Positions 1 through 9,804 of a stretch of DNA of 58,547 nucleotides are shown here, piece after piece (positions within the stretch are counted from its first letter, which is position 1; every line of letters starts with the position of its first letter). The stretch lies in assembly GCA_005885125.1 (NCBI GenBank), contig VAXU01000163.1, positions 1-58,547 on the forward strand. The letters run 5' to 3'. Origin of the DNA: Actinomycetota bacterium (lineage in GTDB: Bacteria > Actinomycetota > Thermoleophilia > Gaiellales > Gaiellaceae). The notes beneath the pieces are model-generated. The model saw nothing but the letters and a program-made list of their open reading frames with translations, was not told the origin of the DNA and did no database searches. The position numbers and the translations under genes are program-made.

Positions 1-240
1 GTGCGGCGCGAGCTCCTTCTCGCGCACGCCGGTGAGCTTCACGCCGTCGAGATAGACGGCGCCCGCATCGACCGGCTCGAGGAGCGCAAGGCAGCGGAGG
101 AGCGTGGACTTACCGGACCCCGAGGGCCCGATGATCACCTTGACCTGGCCGCGATCGACCTCGAACGTGACGCCGCGCAGCACCGGGAGCCCGTCGTAGC
201 TCTTCTGGACGACCTCCGCACGGACGACCGCGTCGTTCAT
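1..240 (-). CDS. Polar amino-acid ABC transporter ATP-binding protein, N-terminal part
   Basis: This is the first 80 codons of an ABC ATPase; the rest lies outside the window. The Walker A motif GPSGSGKST is visible around residues 38-46, preceded by the typical MNDAVVRAEVVQKSYDG opening of GlnQ/HisP-type subunits. It would hydrolyse ATP on the cytoplasmic face to drive amino-acid import. Its ATG overlaps the stop of the permease gene in an ATGA arrangement, so the two are translationally coupled and the binding protein-permease-ATPase operon reads on the minus strand. The substrate cannot be told from this fragment. Confidence 0.93.
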   Translation of the reverse strand, partial: MNDAVVRAEVVQKSYDGLPVLRGVTFEVDRGQVKVIIGPSGSGKSTLLRCLALLEPVDAGAVYLDGVKLTGVREKELAPH

Positions 241-983
241 CGCGCGTCGTGCGAGAAGGTTGGGATGCCGGAGGTGCCGACCCGCAACCGACGTCGGCCC
301 ACGGAGCTCCAGGTGAAGCGCCGCTCCAGCTGGGCTTGCAGGACCATGAGGATGCTCACGATCCCGAGGTAGTAGACGAGCGCCGCCGAGTACGCCTCGG
401 GATAGCGGAAGCTCGCTGTCGCGCGCTCCTGCGACGCCGTCAGCAACTCGTGGAGCGAGATCACGGAAGCGAGGCTCGTGAGCTTGAGCAGGGTGATGAA
501 CTCGTTACCGGTTGGCGGAATGACGATGCGCACGGCCTGCGGCACCACGATGCGCCGCAGGATGCGCGCTCGTGACATGCCTAGCGCCCTCCCGGCGACC
601 TCCTGACCCGGATCGACGGCTAGCAGTCCTGCGCGGATGATCTCGGCCATGTATGCAGCCTCGTTCAGCGACAGCGCGATGAATGCAGCGAGAAAGGGCT
701 TGAACCAGCTACTTGCGAACGTCGGCCAGAGCTGCGGCAACGCGTACCAGATGAAGATCAACTGCAGCAGCGTCGGCGTCGCGCGGAAAAGCCAGCTGTA
801 GAGGAAGACCACGCCGCGCATGGCACGGTTGCGGCTTCCTCTCCCGAGCGCGAGGAAGAACCCGATGACGCACGCGGCGGCGAGTGACGCAATCGTGAGC
901 TCGAGGGCGAGAAGCGCTCCCTTCCAGTACGGACTGGAAGAGAGCGCTTCCCAGAAGATGTGGGTGTCGAAGGTCGCGAGCAC
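237..983 (-). CDS. Polar amino-acid ABC transporter permease
   Basis: A 248-residue inner-membrane permease of the HisM/GlnP family. Several hydrophobic segments are visible (for example around residues 20-45, 55-85 and 95-125). The cytoplasmic EAA-like coupling motif (VAGRALGMSRARILRRIVVP) contacts the ATPase. RATPTLLQL near residue 69 is typical of the family. The start is GTG, 13 bases downstream of the binding-protein stop; the end overlaps the ATPase start by 4 bases. It would form the translocation channel of the importer encoded by its neighbours. Confidence 0.93.
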   Translation of the reverse strand: MLATFDTHIFWEALSSSPYWKGALLALELTIASLAAACVIGFFLALGRGSRNRAMRGVVFLYSWLFRATPTLLQLIFIWYALPQLWPTFASSWFKPFLAAFIALSLNEAAYMAEIIRAGLLAVDPGQEVAGRALGMSRARILRRIVVPQAVRIVIPPTGNEFITLLKLTSLASVISLHELLTASQERATASFRYPEAYSAALVYYLGIVSILMVLQAQLERRFTWSSVGRRRLRVGTSGIPTFSHDAR

Positions 984-996
984 CCGCGTCGAGAGC

Positions 997-1812
997 CTAC
1001 TTCACGTCAGCCGCCGGGATCTGCTGCTTCGCTGCGAGCTTCTTGAGCGTGCCGTTCTTCTTCAGCGTTTTGATCGCCGACTTGAGCGCGGCCCCGAGCT
1101 TCGTGTCGGACTTTCGGTAGTAGATGCCAAAGGTGTCCGTCTCGGGGAACAGGTACGCGATCGCGAGCTTGCCAGGGTTCTTCCTCTTGTACGTGCCGGC
1201 CGCCGTGTCCTGGGTCAGCACTGCATCGGCTCGCCCGAGGAGGATCTGCGCGACCGCATCCTCGTCGCCCGGGTAGCTCTGGAGGTTCATCTGCGTCTTG
1301 CCTGAGGCCTTGAACTGGTCGTTCAGGGCCTTGAGGTATTCCTCGTATTTCGTGTTTGCCTGGACGGCGACGTTCTTTCCCGAGAGATCGTCCGGGCCTT
1401 TGATCGACTTGGGATTCCCGGCTTTCACGACGAGCGCACGATGCGTCTTCATGTAGGGAACGGCCGGGTACTGCTTGACGCGGTCGGGCGTAATGAAGAT
1501 GCCGCTGATCACGACGTCGCAGCGCTTTGCCCCGAGGGCAGGCAGCAGACCGCCGAACGAGCTGAAGACGAACTGCGGCTTGACCTTCCACAGCTTGGCG
1601 ATCGCGGCGGCCATGTCGATGTCGAACCCGACCGGCTTGCCGCTGGCAGTCTTCGACTCCATCGGGGGGAACGTCGGGTTGTCGCAGTACTTGAACGACC
1701 CCTTCACCGGGGACGGGTTGCCGGCACGATGGCTCGCCCCGGCTGCCCCGACCACGACCAGAAAAGCCGTGACCAAGGCCAGCAGGGAGAGCCCAGCCAG
1801 GATGCGCTTCAT
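997..1812 (-). CDS. Amino-acid ABC transporter substrate-binding protein
   Basis: A 271-residue extracytoplasmic solute-binding protein (SBP_bac_3 type), first gene of the importer operon. It has an N-terminal signal segment (about residues 1-26, hydrophobic, ending AGA). The mature part contains the family features GFDIDMAAAIAK and CDVVISGIFITPDR and a lysine-rich C-terminal lobe. There is no lipobox cysteine, so it is secreted or tethered in some other way. A strong GGAGG Shine-Dalgarno lies 6 bases before the ATG. Ligand specificity is unknown; the family binds polar amino acids such as Glu, Gln or Cys. Confidence 0.93.
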   Translation of the reverse strand: MKRILAGLSLLALVTAFLVVVGAAGASHRAGNPSPVKGSFKYCDNPTFPPMESKTASGKPVGFDIDMAAAIAKLWKVKPQFVFSSFGGLLPALGAKRCDVVISGIFITPDRVKQYPAVPYMKTHRALVVKAGNPKSIKGPDDLSGKNVAVQANTKYEEYLKALNDQFKASGKTQMNLQSYPGDEDAVAQILLGRADAVLTQDTAAGTYKRKNPGKLAIAYLFPETDTFGIYYRKSDTKLGAALKSAIKTLKKNGTLKKLAAKQQIPAADVK

Positions 1813-1868
1813 CGCTTCCTCCTCTCCTCGCCTCGATCGGGCGAGCTCGAAACAACGGGAAGCGCCTT

Positions 1869-1896
1869 ACCCTAACGTGAATATTCGATGAATCAA
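1869..1896 (-). promoter_or_regulatory. Putative promoter of the amino-acid ABC operon
   Basis: This short AT-rich island has, on the minus strand, TTGATT (1896-1891), a 16-base spacer and TAGGGT (1874-1869). That fits a sigma-70 -35/-10 pair and predicts a leader of about 55 bases before the ATG at 1812. The spacer holds the palindrome GAATATTC, a possible operator. The call is by eye only. Confidence 0.45.
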
Positions 1897-1906
1897 AATA
1901 CGTCGG

Positions 1907-3088
1907 TCAACCGACGCCGGCCAGCAGGAAGGCTCGCTGCTCCTTCAGCATCTCCCGGGCGATCACGAGCCGCTGGATCTGATTCGTCCCCTCGTAGATC
2001 TGGGTGATCTTCGCGTCGCGCATCATCCGCTCCAGCGGATATTCCTGGATGTAGCCATAGCCCCCGAGCACCTGCACCGCGTCGGTCGTCACCTCCATGG
2101 CCACGTCCGTGCAGTAGAGCTTCGTCATCGCGGACAGCTTGGTCAGCTCCGGGCCGTCCACCCCCTCGTCGACCGCCTGGCCGAACTTGTAGAGGAGCCC
2201 GCGCGCGGCCTCGCATTTCGTCTCCATGTCCGCGAGCATCGCGGCGACGAGCTGGTGCTCGCCGATCGGCTTGCCCATCGTCTCGCGCGTCTTCGCGTAC
2301 TCGAGCGCATAGTCCGTCGCGCCCTGGGCGATCCCGAGCCCCTGCGCTGCGACCCCGGGACGCGAGCGGTCGAGGATCCGCATTGCGATCTTGAAGCCCT
2401 CGCCTTCCTCGCCGAGAAGGTTGTCGGCGGGCACGCGGCAGTCCTCGAACACGAGCTCGCCCGTCGTCGAGCCCTTGATCCCCATCTTCGGCTCGACCCG
2501 CGCGACGTCGAAGCCGGGCGAGTCCGCCTCGACGACGAACGCGGAGATGCCGTCGTGCCCCGCGTTGGGGTCTGTCTTCGCAAACACCGTGTACAGCTGC
2601 GCCACTCCGGCGTTCGTGATGAAGCGCTTCGAGCCGTTGAGGACGTAGCCGTCGCCCTCGCGCAGCGCCGTCGTGCGCATCGCCGCCGAGTCAGAGCCGG
2701 ATCCCGACTCCGTCAGCGCGTAGGCGCAGAGCCACTCCCCGGAGGCGAGCTTCGGGAGATACCGCTCCTTCTGCTCCTGCGTCCCCGCCAGCCTGAGGCC
2801 GAGCGAGCCGAGCTCCTGCACCGCGAGGATGAGACCGCTCGTGGCGCAGACCTTCGAGACCTCCTCGATCGCGACCAGCGAGAGGAGGGTGCCGGTGCCC
2901 GTGCCGCCGAACTGCTCGTCGAAGATGAGGCCGAACACCTCGTGGTCGCGGAACAGCTCGACGACGTCCCAGGGGAACTCGTGCGTCTCGTCGATCTCAG
3001 CTGCCCGCGGGGCGATCCGCTCGCGTGCGAGCTGCCGCACGAGGTCGCGGATCTCGCGCTGCTCGGCGGTTAGCGCCTCGTACGGCAC
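1907..3088 (-). CDS. Acyl-CoA dehydrogenase
   Basis: A complete 393-residue FAD-dependent acyl-CoA dehydrogenase, which would catalyse alpha,beta-dehydrogenation of an acyl-CoA in fatty-acid or branched-chain amino-acid degradation. The usual signatures are visible: CAYALTESGSGSD (FAD/substrate contact, about residue 135), GSKRFITNAG, the conserved C-terminal block VLGGYGYIQEYPLERMMRD, and YEGTNQIQR with the catalytic Glu near residue 366. It stands alone on the minus strand, with no ETF or thiolase gene beside it, so chain-length preference cannot be inferred. Confidence 0.95.
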   Translation of the reverse strand: MPYEALTAEQREIRDLVRQLARERIAPRAAEIDETHEFPWDVVELFRDHEVFGLIFDEQFGGTGTGTLLSLVAIEEVSKVCATSGLILAVQELGSLGLRLAGTQEQKERYLPKLASGEWLCAYALTESGSGSDSAAMRTTALREGDGYVLNGSKRFITNAGVAQLYTVFAKTDPNAGHDGISAFVVEADSPGFDVARVEPKMGIKGSTTGELVFEDCRVPADNLLGEEGEGFKIAMRILDRSRPGVAAQGLGIAQGATDYALEYAKTRETMGKPIGEHQLVAAMLADMETKCEAARGLLYKFGQAVDEGVDGPELTKLSAMTKLYCTDVAMEVTTDAVQVLGGYGYIQEYPLERMMRDAKITQIYEGTNQIQRLVIAREMLKEQRAFLLAGVG

Positions 3089-3132
3089 GCCGGAAGCCTA
3101 GTCGGGTCCGGCAAGTTCTAGACCCGGTCAGC

Positions 3133-3735
3133 CTAGGCGGCCCATGAGAAGGGAGCTGAGTGCCCGTTCTTCCCTTCGTTGTCGAACGTCATCCCGAACG
3201 CCTTGATCTTCGACTTCGTTGCGCGTGCAACGGTAAGGGTCGAGTTGGCAGGGTGAAAAACGCCGACGAGACGGCTGGGCTCGGACTGGCCCTCCGGGAC
3301 GAAGTCCTCGACCACGAGCTCGATGTCGTCTCCGACCTTCAGCCGGTGAGTGAACGCGTCGTCGGCGTAGGTGATCGGTGCGCTTTCCAGTCCGAGCATC
3401 TCGCCGATCAACGGCAACAGCATCGCCGGCGGTCCGCCCTGCCCGCCACCGAAGACGCCGCCGAGTGCCTGCGCCTGTTCATCGGAGGCGCCGTCGTCGA
3501 GGATCACGCCGAGGCGCCAGTTGCCGTCGGTCATCTGGGCCGGCGTATCCGCGATCAGGACGACTGTCCGGTCGGAGACATCGACGCCGTCCACATTCCC
3601 CTGCTCGACGTGGAACGCGAGCAAGACCTGACACCTCTCCTTGTCGGCAGGGAGGACCAGACTGCTCGCTCCGCACGGACAGAGGACGTCGCAACTGCAG
3701 TTCTCGAAGTACGTCCCCTCAAGCTTCCAGGCCAC
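3133..3735 (-). CDS. DUF1326 family protein
   Basis: A 200-residue protein starting MAWKLEGTYFENCSCDVLCPC, the cysteine-rich opening that defines the DUF1326 family. The GTG start at 3735 was chosen because GAGAGGAG lies just upstream and homologues begin at this point. The rest of the protein (TDGNWRLGVILDDGASDEQAQ, GGQGGPP) also fits the family. Molecular function is unknown; the clustered cysteines suggest metal binding or redox chemistry, which is inference. It is divergent from the amidohydrolase gene. Confidence 0.85.
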   Translation of the reverse strand: MAWKLEGTYFENCSCDVLCPCGASSLVLPADKERCQVLLAFHVEQGNVDGVDVSDRTVVLIADTPAQMTDGNWRLGVILDDGASDEQAQALGGVFGGGQGGPPAMLLPLIGEMLGLESAPITYADDAFTHRLKVGDDIELVVEDFVPEGQSEPSRLVGVFHPANSTLTVARATKSKIKAFGMTFDNEGKNGHSAPFSWAA

Positions 3736-3803
3736 CGGATCTCCTCTCGTCGCATGACGCGGCCCGCAATCTTGCCCCGGTTCTGGCCCCGTCGTCAACC
3801 GAC

Positions 3804-3809
3804 TAGATT
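3804..3809 (+). promoter_or_regulatory. -10 box of a probably leaderless amidohydrolase transcript
   Basis: TAGATT lies 9 bases before the GTG at 3819, placing transcription start at or next to the start codon. The arrangement recurs at other first genes in this window. Confidence 0.4.
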
Positions 3810-3818
3810 GACTCGGTC

Positions 3819-5453
3819 GTGATCCTCGAGAACGGGATCGTCCGGACCATGGATCCGTCGCTGCCGGTCGCACGAGCGCTTGCGATCGCAGGCGACACGA
3901 TCGCCGGCGGAGTTGGGACGCACGAGCTGGCCCTAGCCTCGCCTGAGCGGGTCGACCTCGGCGGTCGCTGCGTCCTGCCGGGATTCAACGACGCGCACGT
4001 CCACTTCCCCACCTGGTCGCTCGCGCAGCGGCAGGTTCGGCTCGAGGGAACGCGCTCGCTGGAGGAAGCGCTCGAGCGGATCGCCGTGGCGGCCCGGGAG
4101 GCCGAGCCCGGACGATGGCTCCGCGGGCTGGGCTGGCGGAGCGGCGACTGGTCGCCGCCCGAGGAGCCGACGAAAGAGGCGCTCGACCGTGTCACGGGCG
4201 GCACGCCGACGGCGCTGATGGCGCGCGACTACCACTCGCTGTGGCTCAACACTGCTGCGCTTGCGCAGGCGAACGGCGATCTCGAGGCCGAGGGCGGCGT
4301 CGTCGAGCGCGACGAGCGCGGCGAGCCGACCGGCGTCCTGCGCGAGGAGTGTGCCTGGCGTTTCCGCGACACGCACGTCCGTCCAACCGAGGACGAGATG
4401 GTCGAGGCGTCACGCGCCGGGATGAAGATCGCAAACGCTCGCGGGGTCACCGCCGTCCACGACAAGGACGGCTGGCTCGGCGCGCTCGGCGTCTTCCAGC
4501 GCTTGCAGGCGGAGGGATCGCTGTCGCTACGCGTCTGGGAGTCCCATCCGCGGGACGAGCTCGACGCGCTGCTCGCGCTGCCGCTGCACGGGGCGTTCGG
4601 AAACGACCTGCTGAGGCTCGGCTACGTGAAGGCGTTCATGGATGGGACGCTCGGCTCCCAGACGGCGCACCTGCTGGACGGGAGCGGTGTCGAGATCACG
4701 AGCCGCGTGGAGCTCGAGGAGACGATCGTGCGTGCGGCGGAACGCGCTTTCCCCGTCGCCGTACACGCGATCGGCGATCGCGCGAACCGCGACGCGCTCG
4801 ACGCGTTCGAGGCAACTCGGGACGTGTGGCGGGCGAAAAAGCTCAGGCCGCGCGTCGAGCATGCGCAGCTGCTCGCGCCCGAGGATCTCCCCCGTTTCGC
4901 CGAGCTCGGCGTTGCGTGCTCGGTCCAGTTCAGCCACGCCCCGTCAGACCGCGATCTCGCCGACCATTTCTGGGCGGGCAAAACGGACGGCGCGTACGCC
5001 TATCGCTCGCTGTGGGACTCGGGTGCGCTGCTCGCGAACGGCTCGGACGCCCCGATCGAGGAGCTCGAGCCATGGGCCGGCGTCTGCGCCGGCGTGTTGC
5101 GGACGATCGACGAGCGGCCGGCCTGGCACGCGGAGCAACGCCTGACACTCGAGCAGGCCCTGATCGCCACGTGTGTCAACCCCGCCTGGCTCGCGGGGGA
5201 CGAGAAACGGCGGGGCAAGCTCGTCCCCGGCTTCCTCGCCGACCTGGTCGTCCTCGACCGCGACCCGTTCGTGCTCGAACCGGAGGAATTGCCCTCCGTC
5301 CAAGTGGTCGGGACGATGCTCGGCGGGCGCTGGGTCTTCTGCAAGTGCCAGGGTGCAGCCAAGCCAGATGTCATGAGCGATCGAACCGACGATGGGAGTA
5401 CCTCCTTTCTGGACACATCGTCGCCGCTCCGGAGCCGCCGCCCCAGCCGGTGA
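3819..5453 (+). CDS. Amidohydrolase of the YtcJ/exoenzyme-regulator family
   Basis: A 544-residue metal-dependent amidohydrolase. The N-terminal strand part (ILENGIVRTMD) is followed by HVHFPTWS (the metal-binding HxH, about residue 66), then KAFMDGTLGSQTAHLLDG, VHAIGDRANRDALDAF, RVEHAQLL and GSDAPIEELEPW near the C terminus. These match the amidohydrolase-3 group, whose substrates are mostly unknown. GTG start with a -10-like TAGATT 9 bases upstream. About 25 low-conservation residues follow the usual family end (GGRWVFCK), so the natural C terminus may be a little extended. Confidence 0.9.
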   Translation: MILENGIVRTMDPSLPVARALAIAGDTIAGGVGTHELALASPERVDLGGRCVLPGFNDAHVHFPTWSLAQRQVRLEGTRSLEEALERIAVAAREAEPGRWLRGLGWRSGDWSPPEEPTKEALDRVTGGTPTALMARDYHSLWLNTAALAQANGDLEAEGGVVERDERGEPTGVLREECAWRFRDTHVRPTEDEMVEASRAGMKIANARGVTAVHDKDGWLGALGVFQRLQAEGSLSLRVWESHPRDELDALLALPLHGAFGNDLLRLGYVKAFMDGTLGSQTAHLLDGSGVEITSRVELEETIVRAAERAFPVAVHAIGDRANRDALDAFEATRDVWRAKKLRPRVEHAQLLAPEDLPRFAELGVACSVQFSHAPSDRDLADHFWAGKTDGAYAYRSLWDSGALLANGSDAPIEELEPWAGVCAGVLRTIDERPAWHAEQRLTLEQALIATCVNPAWLAGDEKRRGKLVPGFLADLVVLDRDPFVLEPEELPSVQVVGTMLGGRWVFCKCQGAAKPDVMSDRTDDGSTSFLDTSSPLRSRRPSR

Positions 5454-5492
5454 ACCGCCGAATCGACGGCGTCGAACCGTACGCCGGCGTCA

Positions 5493-5498
5493 TACGAT
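5493..5498 (+). promoter_or_regulatory. -10 box upstream of the small secreted protein
   Basis: TACGAT lies 6 bases before the GTG at 5505, consistent with a leaderless transcript. Confidence 0.35.
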
Positions 5499-5504
5499 CA
5501 GGGC

Positions 5505-5876
5505 GTGATCATTCCGCTCGCCGCGCTCATCCTCGCGGTTCCCGTCCCGGTTCCAACCCAGACGGGGTTCCTGACGCCGTCCGGAAACATCGCCTGCAAC
5601 GCGGGCCCGTACCACGGCAAGCCGCTGCTCGCCTGCACGGTCTTCTCCAAGGCGGATGCGAAACGCGGCCAGAAGGTCTGGGCGATGGCCTCGGCGGGCC
5701 GGGTCAGCGTCGGCTTCGTCTTCGGGAATGCCGCCACGGATTATCCGAAGGTGGCCTATGGGCGGTCGTGGACGTGGCACGGGATCCGCTGCCTTTCCCA
5801 GCGGGCCGGGCTCACCTGCACGAACCGGTCGAGCCACGGGTTCTTCCTGAGCCGCCAGTCCCAGCGCGTCTTCTAG
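5505..5876 (+). CDS. Small secreted cysteine-containing protein (DUF6636-like)
   Basis: A 123-residue protein with a short hydrophobic N terminus (MIIPLAALILAVPVPVP) followed by FLTPSGNIACNAG and, near the end, GIRCLSQRAGLTCTNRSSHG. The paired cysteines and the TPSGNIAC/GLTCxNxxxHGF pattern resemble the DUF6636 group of small exported actinobacterial proteins; the family name is from memory. The four cysteines probably form disulfides outside the cell. Function unknown. It lies between the amidohydrolase and hxlR-type genes on the same strand. Confidence 0.75.
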   Translation: MIIPLAALILAVPVPVPTQTGFLTPSGNIACNAGPYHGKPLLACTVFSKADAKRGQKVWAMASAGRVSVGFVFGNAATDYPKVAYGRSWTWHGIRCLSQRAGLTCTNRSSHGFFLSRQSQRVF

Positions 5877-5882
5877 CTTCAC

Positions 5883-5888
5883 TACAAT
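5883..5888 (+). promoter_or_regulatory. -10 box of the HxlR regulator gene
   Basis: TACAAT lies 10 bases before the ATG at 5899. No convincing -35 is seen. Confidence 0.45.
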
Positions 5889-5898
5889 TGGGATAGCC

Positions 5899-6234
5899 AT
5901 GCGGACGATGAACCCGGTCCACGAGTCGACCTCCTGTGCAGTCGCAGCGTGTGCCGAGATCATCGGCGCGAAGTGGACGGCGCTCCTCGTCCACGATCTC
6001 TCGGAAGGACCGCGCCGCTTCTCGCAGCTCGAGCACTCCTGCGCCGGCATCTCGCCGCGCACGCTGTCGGAGCGCCTTCGCGCGCTCGAGGACGAAGGGA
6101 TCGTCGAGCGGCACAGCTATCCCGAGTCCCCGCCCCGTGTCGAGTACGAGCTGACGCAGAAGGGCGAGTCGCTGCTCCCGATCATCGACGCGATGCGCGA
6201 GTTCGGGCACGACTGGCTCCCGTGTCGGCACTAA
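5899..6234 (+). CDS. HxlR-family winged-helix transcriptional regulator
   Basis: A 111-residue regulator. The family core is clear: CAVAACAEIIGAKWTALLVHDL, GPRRFSQLE, ISPRTLSERLRALEDEGIVER (recognition helix) and VEYELTQKGESLLPIID. The cysteine in the N-terminal CAVAACAE segment is where redox or aldehyde sensing occurs in several HxlR proteins, so this one may respond to thiol stress (inference). It is the last gene of the plus-strand group here; a 12-bp stem hairpin starts 4 bases after its stop. Target genes are unknown. Confidence 0.92.
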   Translation: MRTMNPVHESTSCAVAACAEIIGAKWTALLVHDLSEGPRRFSQLEHSCAGISPRTLSERLRALEDEGIVERHSYPESPPRVEYELTQKGESLLPIIDAMREFGHDWLPCRH

Positions 6235-6237
6235 TCG

Positions 6238-6282
6238 CCGTCCAAAGTCCGCTCGCTTCGCTCGCATGACGACTTTGGACGG
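6238..6282. repeat. Palindromic repeat family A, copy 1 (terminator-like)
   Basis: A 45-base element with perfect 12-bp arms CCGTCCAAAGTC and GACTTTGGACGG around a loop rich in GCTCGC. It starts 4 bases after the hxlR-type stop codon. The second copy at 7250-7294 has the same layout behind pepT. Confidence 0.85.
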
Positions 6283-6374
6283 CTGATTTCCCGGCCAGCG
6301 TCGGTGAGCCGCAGCCGCGCATGTCGCCTGCGGCGGCCGATGGAGACCAGAGATCGGGAAACCGTCGGGACGGC

Positions 6375-7103
6375 CTACACGCGGCAGACGAAGTGCAGCC
6401 GCTCCGAACGCGGCGATGGGCGCGAGCGCCGCGCGTCGTACGTCCAGATTCGCGTGAAGTGCTTGCGGAGCGCGCCGCGGATCCGTTCCGCGGGAAACGA
6501 CACTTCGCGGATCTCCTCGAGATGCAAGCGATAGGTCGAGTCGCTCAGACGCTCGAACACGTTGATCTGCCAATCGACGGCTCCGCGCGGTGCATCGACG
6601 ATCTCGATCACCATCAGGTCACCGTCGCCGAACCACTGCACGAACGGCGCGCCCCCGGAAGACGCCGCCAGACGGTGCACGGTGTTGATGTCGAACAGAA
6701 AGATGCCGCCGCCATTCAGGTGCGCGCGCGTCCGGCGAAACACAGCCTCCCAATCCCGGAACCTGGTGAGGTGGTTGATCGAGTCGTAGACGCAGAGAAC
6801 GACGTCGAACCGTTCGCCGAGGTCGACGGTCCTCATGTCGCTCTGAAAGAGCGGAACGCCGGGAACCTTCTTCTTTGCGACCGCGAGCATTTCCTTCGAG
6901 AGGTCGACACCCGTCACCTCGTAGTGCGGCTGCAGCTGCTTGAGAATCGATCCCGTGCCACAGGCGAGCTCGAGGACCGTCTTCGCCCTCGGCTGATGCT
7001 TCTTCAGCAGCGACCGGACGTAGGTCGCATGCTCCGCACGGTCGCCCTGGGTCGCGTCGTAGAACCGCGCGTACACGCCGTAGCCGGTTACGACTCGGCC
7101 CAC
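6375..7103 (-). CDS. Class I SAM-dependent methyltransferase
   Basis: A methyltransferase of about 242 residues. Motif I is VLELACGTGSILKQL (SAM binding), followed by YEVTGVDLSKEMLAVAKKK and FDVVLCVYDSINHLT, then GGGIFLFDIN. The substrate is unknown. The start is uncertain: GTG at 7103 gives MGRVVTGYGVYARFYDATQ, which fits homologues that open with YxxxAxxYDA; no Shine-Dalgarno is seen. The reading frame stays open further upstream, but that part is arginine-rich and resembles no protein. The gene is bracketed by the two family-A palindromes. Confidence 0.85.
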   Translation of the reverse strand: MGRVVTGYGVYARFYDATQGDRAEHATYVRSLLKKHQPRAKTVLELACGTGSILKQLQPHYEVTGVDLSKEMLAVAKKKVPGVPLFQSDMRTVDLGERFDVVLCVYDSINHLTRFRDWEAVFRRTRAHLNGGGIFLFDINTVHRLAASSGGAPFVQWFGDGDLMVIEIVDAPRGAVDWQINVFERLSDSTYRLHLEEIREVSFPAERIRGALRKHFTRIWTYDARRSRPSPRSERLHFVCRV

Positions 7104-7249
7104 CTTTGAGTGCCGGCCCGGCAAGAGAAAATGAAGCGACGCATCAATCGCATTGTTGCCGCTTCGGCCGTCGAAGCTCCCGGATGACGCTCGCCGCCGC
7201 GGGCGACATGCGCGGCCGCGGCTACGGGACGCGGGCCGTGAGACGGCCA

Positions 7250-7294
7250 CCGTCCGAAGTCGTCATGCGAGCGTAGCGAGCGGACTTCGGACGG
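7250..7294. repeat. Palindromic repeat family A, copy 2 (terminator-like)
   Basis: A 45-base element with 12-bp arms CCGTCCGAAGTC and GACTTCGGACGG. It directly abuts the pepT stop codon at 7295. Read in the direction of pepT it has the same layout as copy 1, with a compensating A:T to G:C change in the stem. Confidence 0.85.
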
Positions 7295-8558
<1,264 letters not shown>

Positions 8559-8566
<8 letters not shown>

Positions 8567-9782
8567 GTTCGGCCCAGCTCCGGTAGAGCTCCTGCGCGGC
8601 TGCCACGGCGCGCCCGATGTCCTCGACGCGCATACGTTCGTTCGGCGAGTGCACCGCGGACTCGGGCAGCGCGAAGCCCGTCACGACGGTGGCGATGCCC
8701 TTCTCCTCGAGTGCGGGAACGATCGGCAGGGTCCCGCCTGCGCGCACGAGCAGCGGGCGCGTCCCGAGCGCCCGCTCGAACGCGTCGAGCCCGAGCTCGA
8801 TCGCCCTGGCATCCGGCGGCATCCGACCGGGCGGCGCCGCGTTCTCGCGCGTGATCTCCAGCTCCGCGCCGGCGGGCGCGGCAGCGCGCAGCAGCTTCTC
8901 CGCAGCCTCCTGCATCTGCCGCACCTCCTGTCCGGGCGCCAGCCGGATTGTGAAGCGCGCCTGCGCCTCGACCGGCAGCGTGGTGTTGACGAAGTCGGGC
9001 TTACCGCCGTTGATGCCGTTCACGTCGAGCGACGGCTCGGACCACGTGCGGATGTAGAACTCGGCACCGGCTTTCGGGTCGAGCGGAGCCGCCCCTGCTT
9101 CGTCGAGCAGGACGTCGCCGCTCGGCAGCATCTCGGCCGAATGCAGCTCGTCGCCGTCGAGATGCGCGCGGCCCTGGCGCAGCTCGTCGGCGAGCAGCCC
9201 GTCTTTGGCAACGAGCGCCGAGAGGGTTTGCATCAACGCGTGGATCGCATTCAGTGCAGAGCCGCCGTAGATGCCCGAATGGAGGTCGCGCGCGCCGGTA
9301 CGCACTCGAACATGCTCGAGGAAGTCGACGATCGTGTGGCCCCCGATCTCCTCCTCGCCGTCGCACGCGATGCGGATGTTCACGGGGAGCTGGGCGTTCT
9401 GCGCCAGGAGCTGCGCCGCCTTGACGAGCGTGTACAGCTGGCCCTTGTCGTCGGCGATCCCGCGACCGTAGTACCAGCCGTCGCGCTCCGAGAGCTCGAA
9501 GGGCGGCGACTCCCACAGGTCGAGCGGCGCGGGAGGCTGCACGTCGAAGTGGCCGTAGACCAGGACGGTCGGCGCGCTCCCGTTGCCGGCCGTGGCCGGG
9601 ATCTCCCCCAGGACGAGCTCGCGCTCGCCGAACGGCGCCACCTCCGCCTCCCCGCCGGAGCGCTTGACGAGGTCGGCAAGCCACTCCGCCGCGCGCACAA
9701 CGTCGTCGCGGTGCGTCGGGTCCGCGCTCACCGACGGGATCGCGATGAACTCGCGCAGTTCGTCGAGCCACGCCTGCTCCAC
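8559..9782 (-). CDS. M20 family dipeptidase, probably inactivated by an internal deletion
   Basis: A 407-residue member of the ArgE/DapE/CPG2 (M20) family. Present are YGHFDVQ (His78, Asp80), GIADDKG (Asp111), CDGEEEIGG (catalytic Glu about 144), RDLHSGIYGG and a C-terminal AVHSPNERM (His ligand). After FLE (residue 156) the chain jumps straight to HVRVRTGARDLHSG. Family members carry roughly 30-35 more residues here, including the Asp metal ligand (equivalent to carnosinase Asp195). Both sides stay in frame. As read, the enzyme should lack one zinc ligand. First gene of the operon with pepT. Confidence 0.85.
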
Positions 9783-9804
9783 GGCGCGGAACTCTACGGA
9801 AAGG

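Noticed and set aside
1872-1906. AT-rich island before the ABC operon as a sign of horizontal transfer
   Set aside because: It is only about 35 bases and fits an ordinary promoter/operator region.
6283-7249. A mobile cassette bounded by the two family-A palindromes
   Set aside because: The palindromes are in opposite orientation only because each follows the orientation of its own upstream gene (HxlR gene, pepT). There is no transposase and no target duplication.
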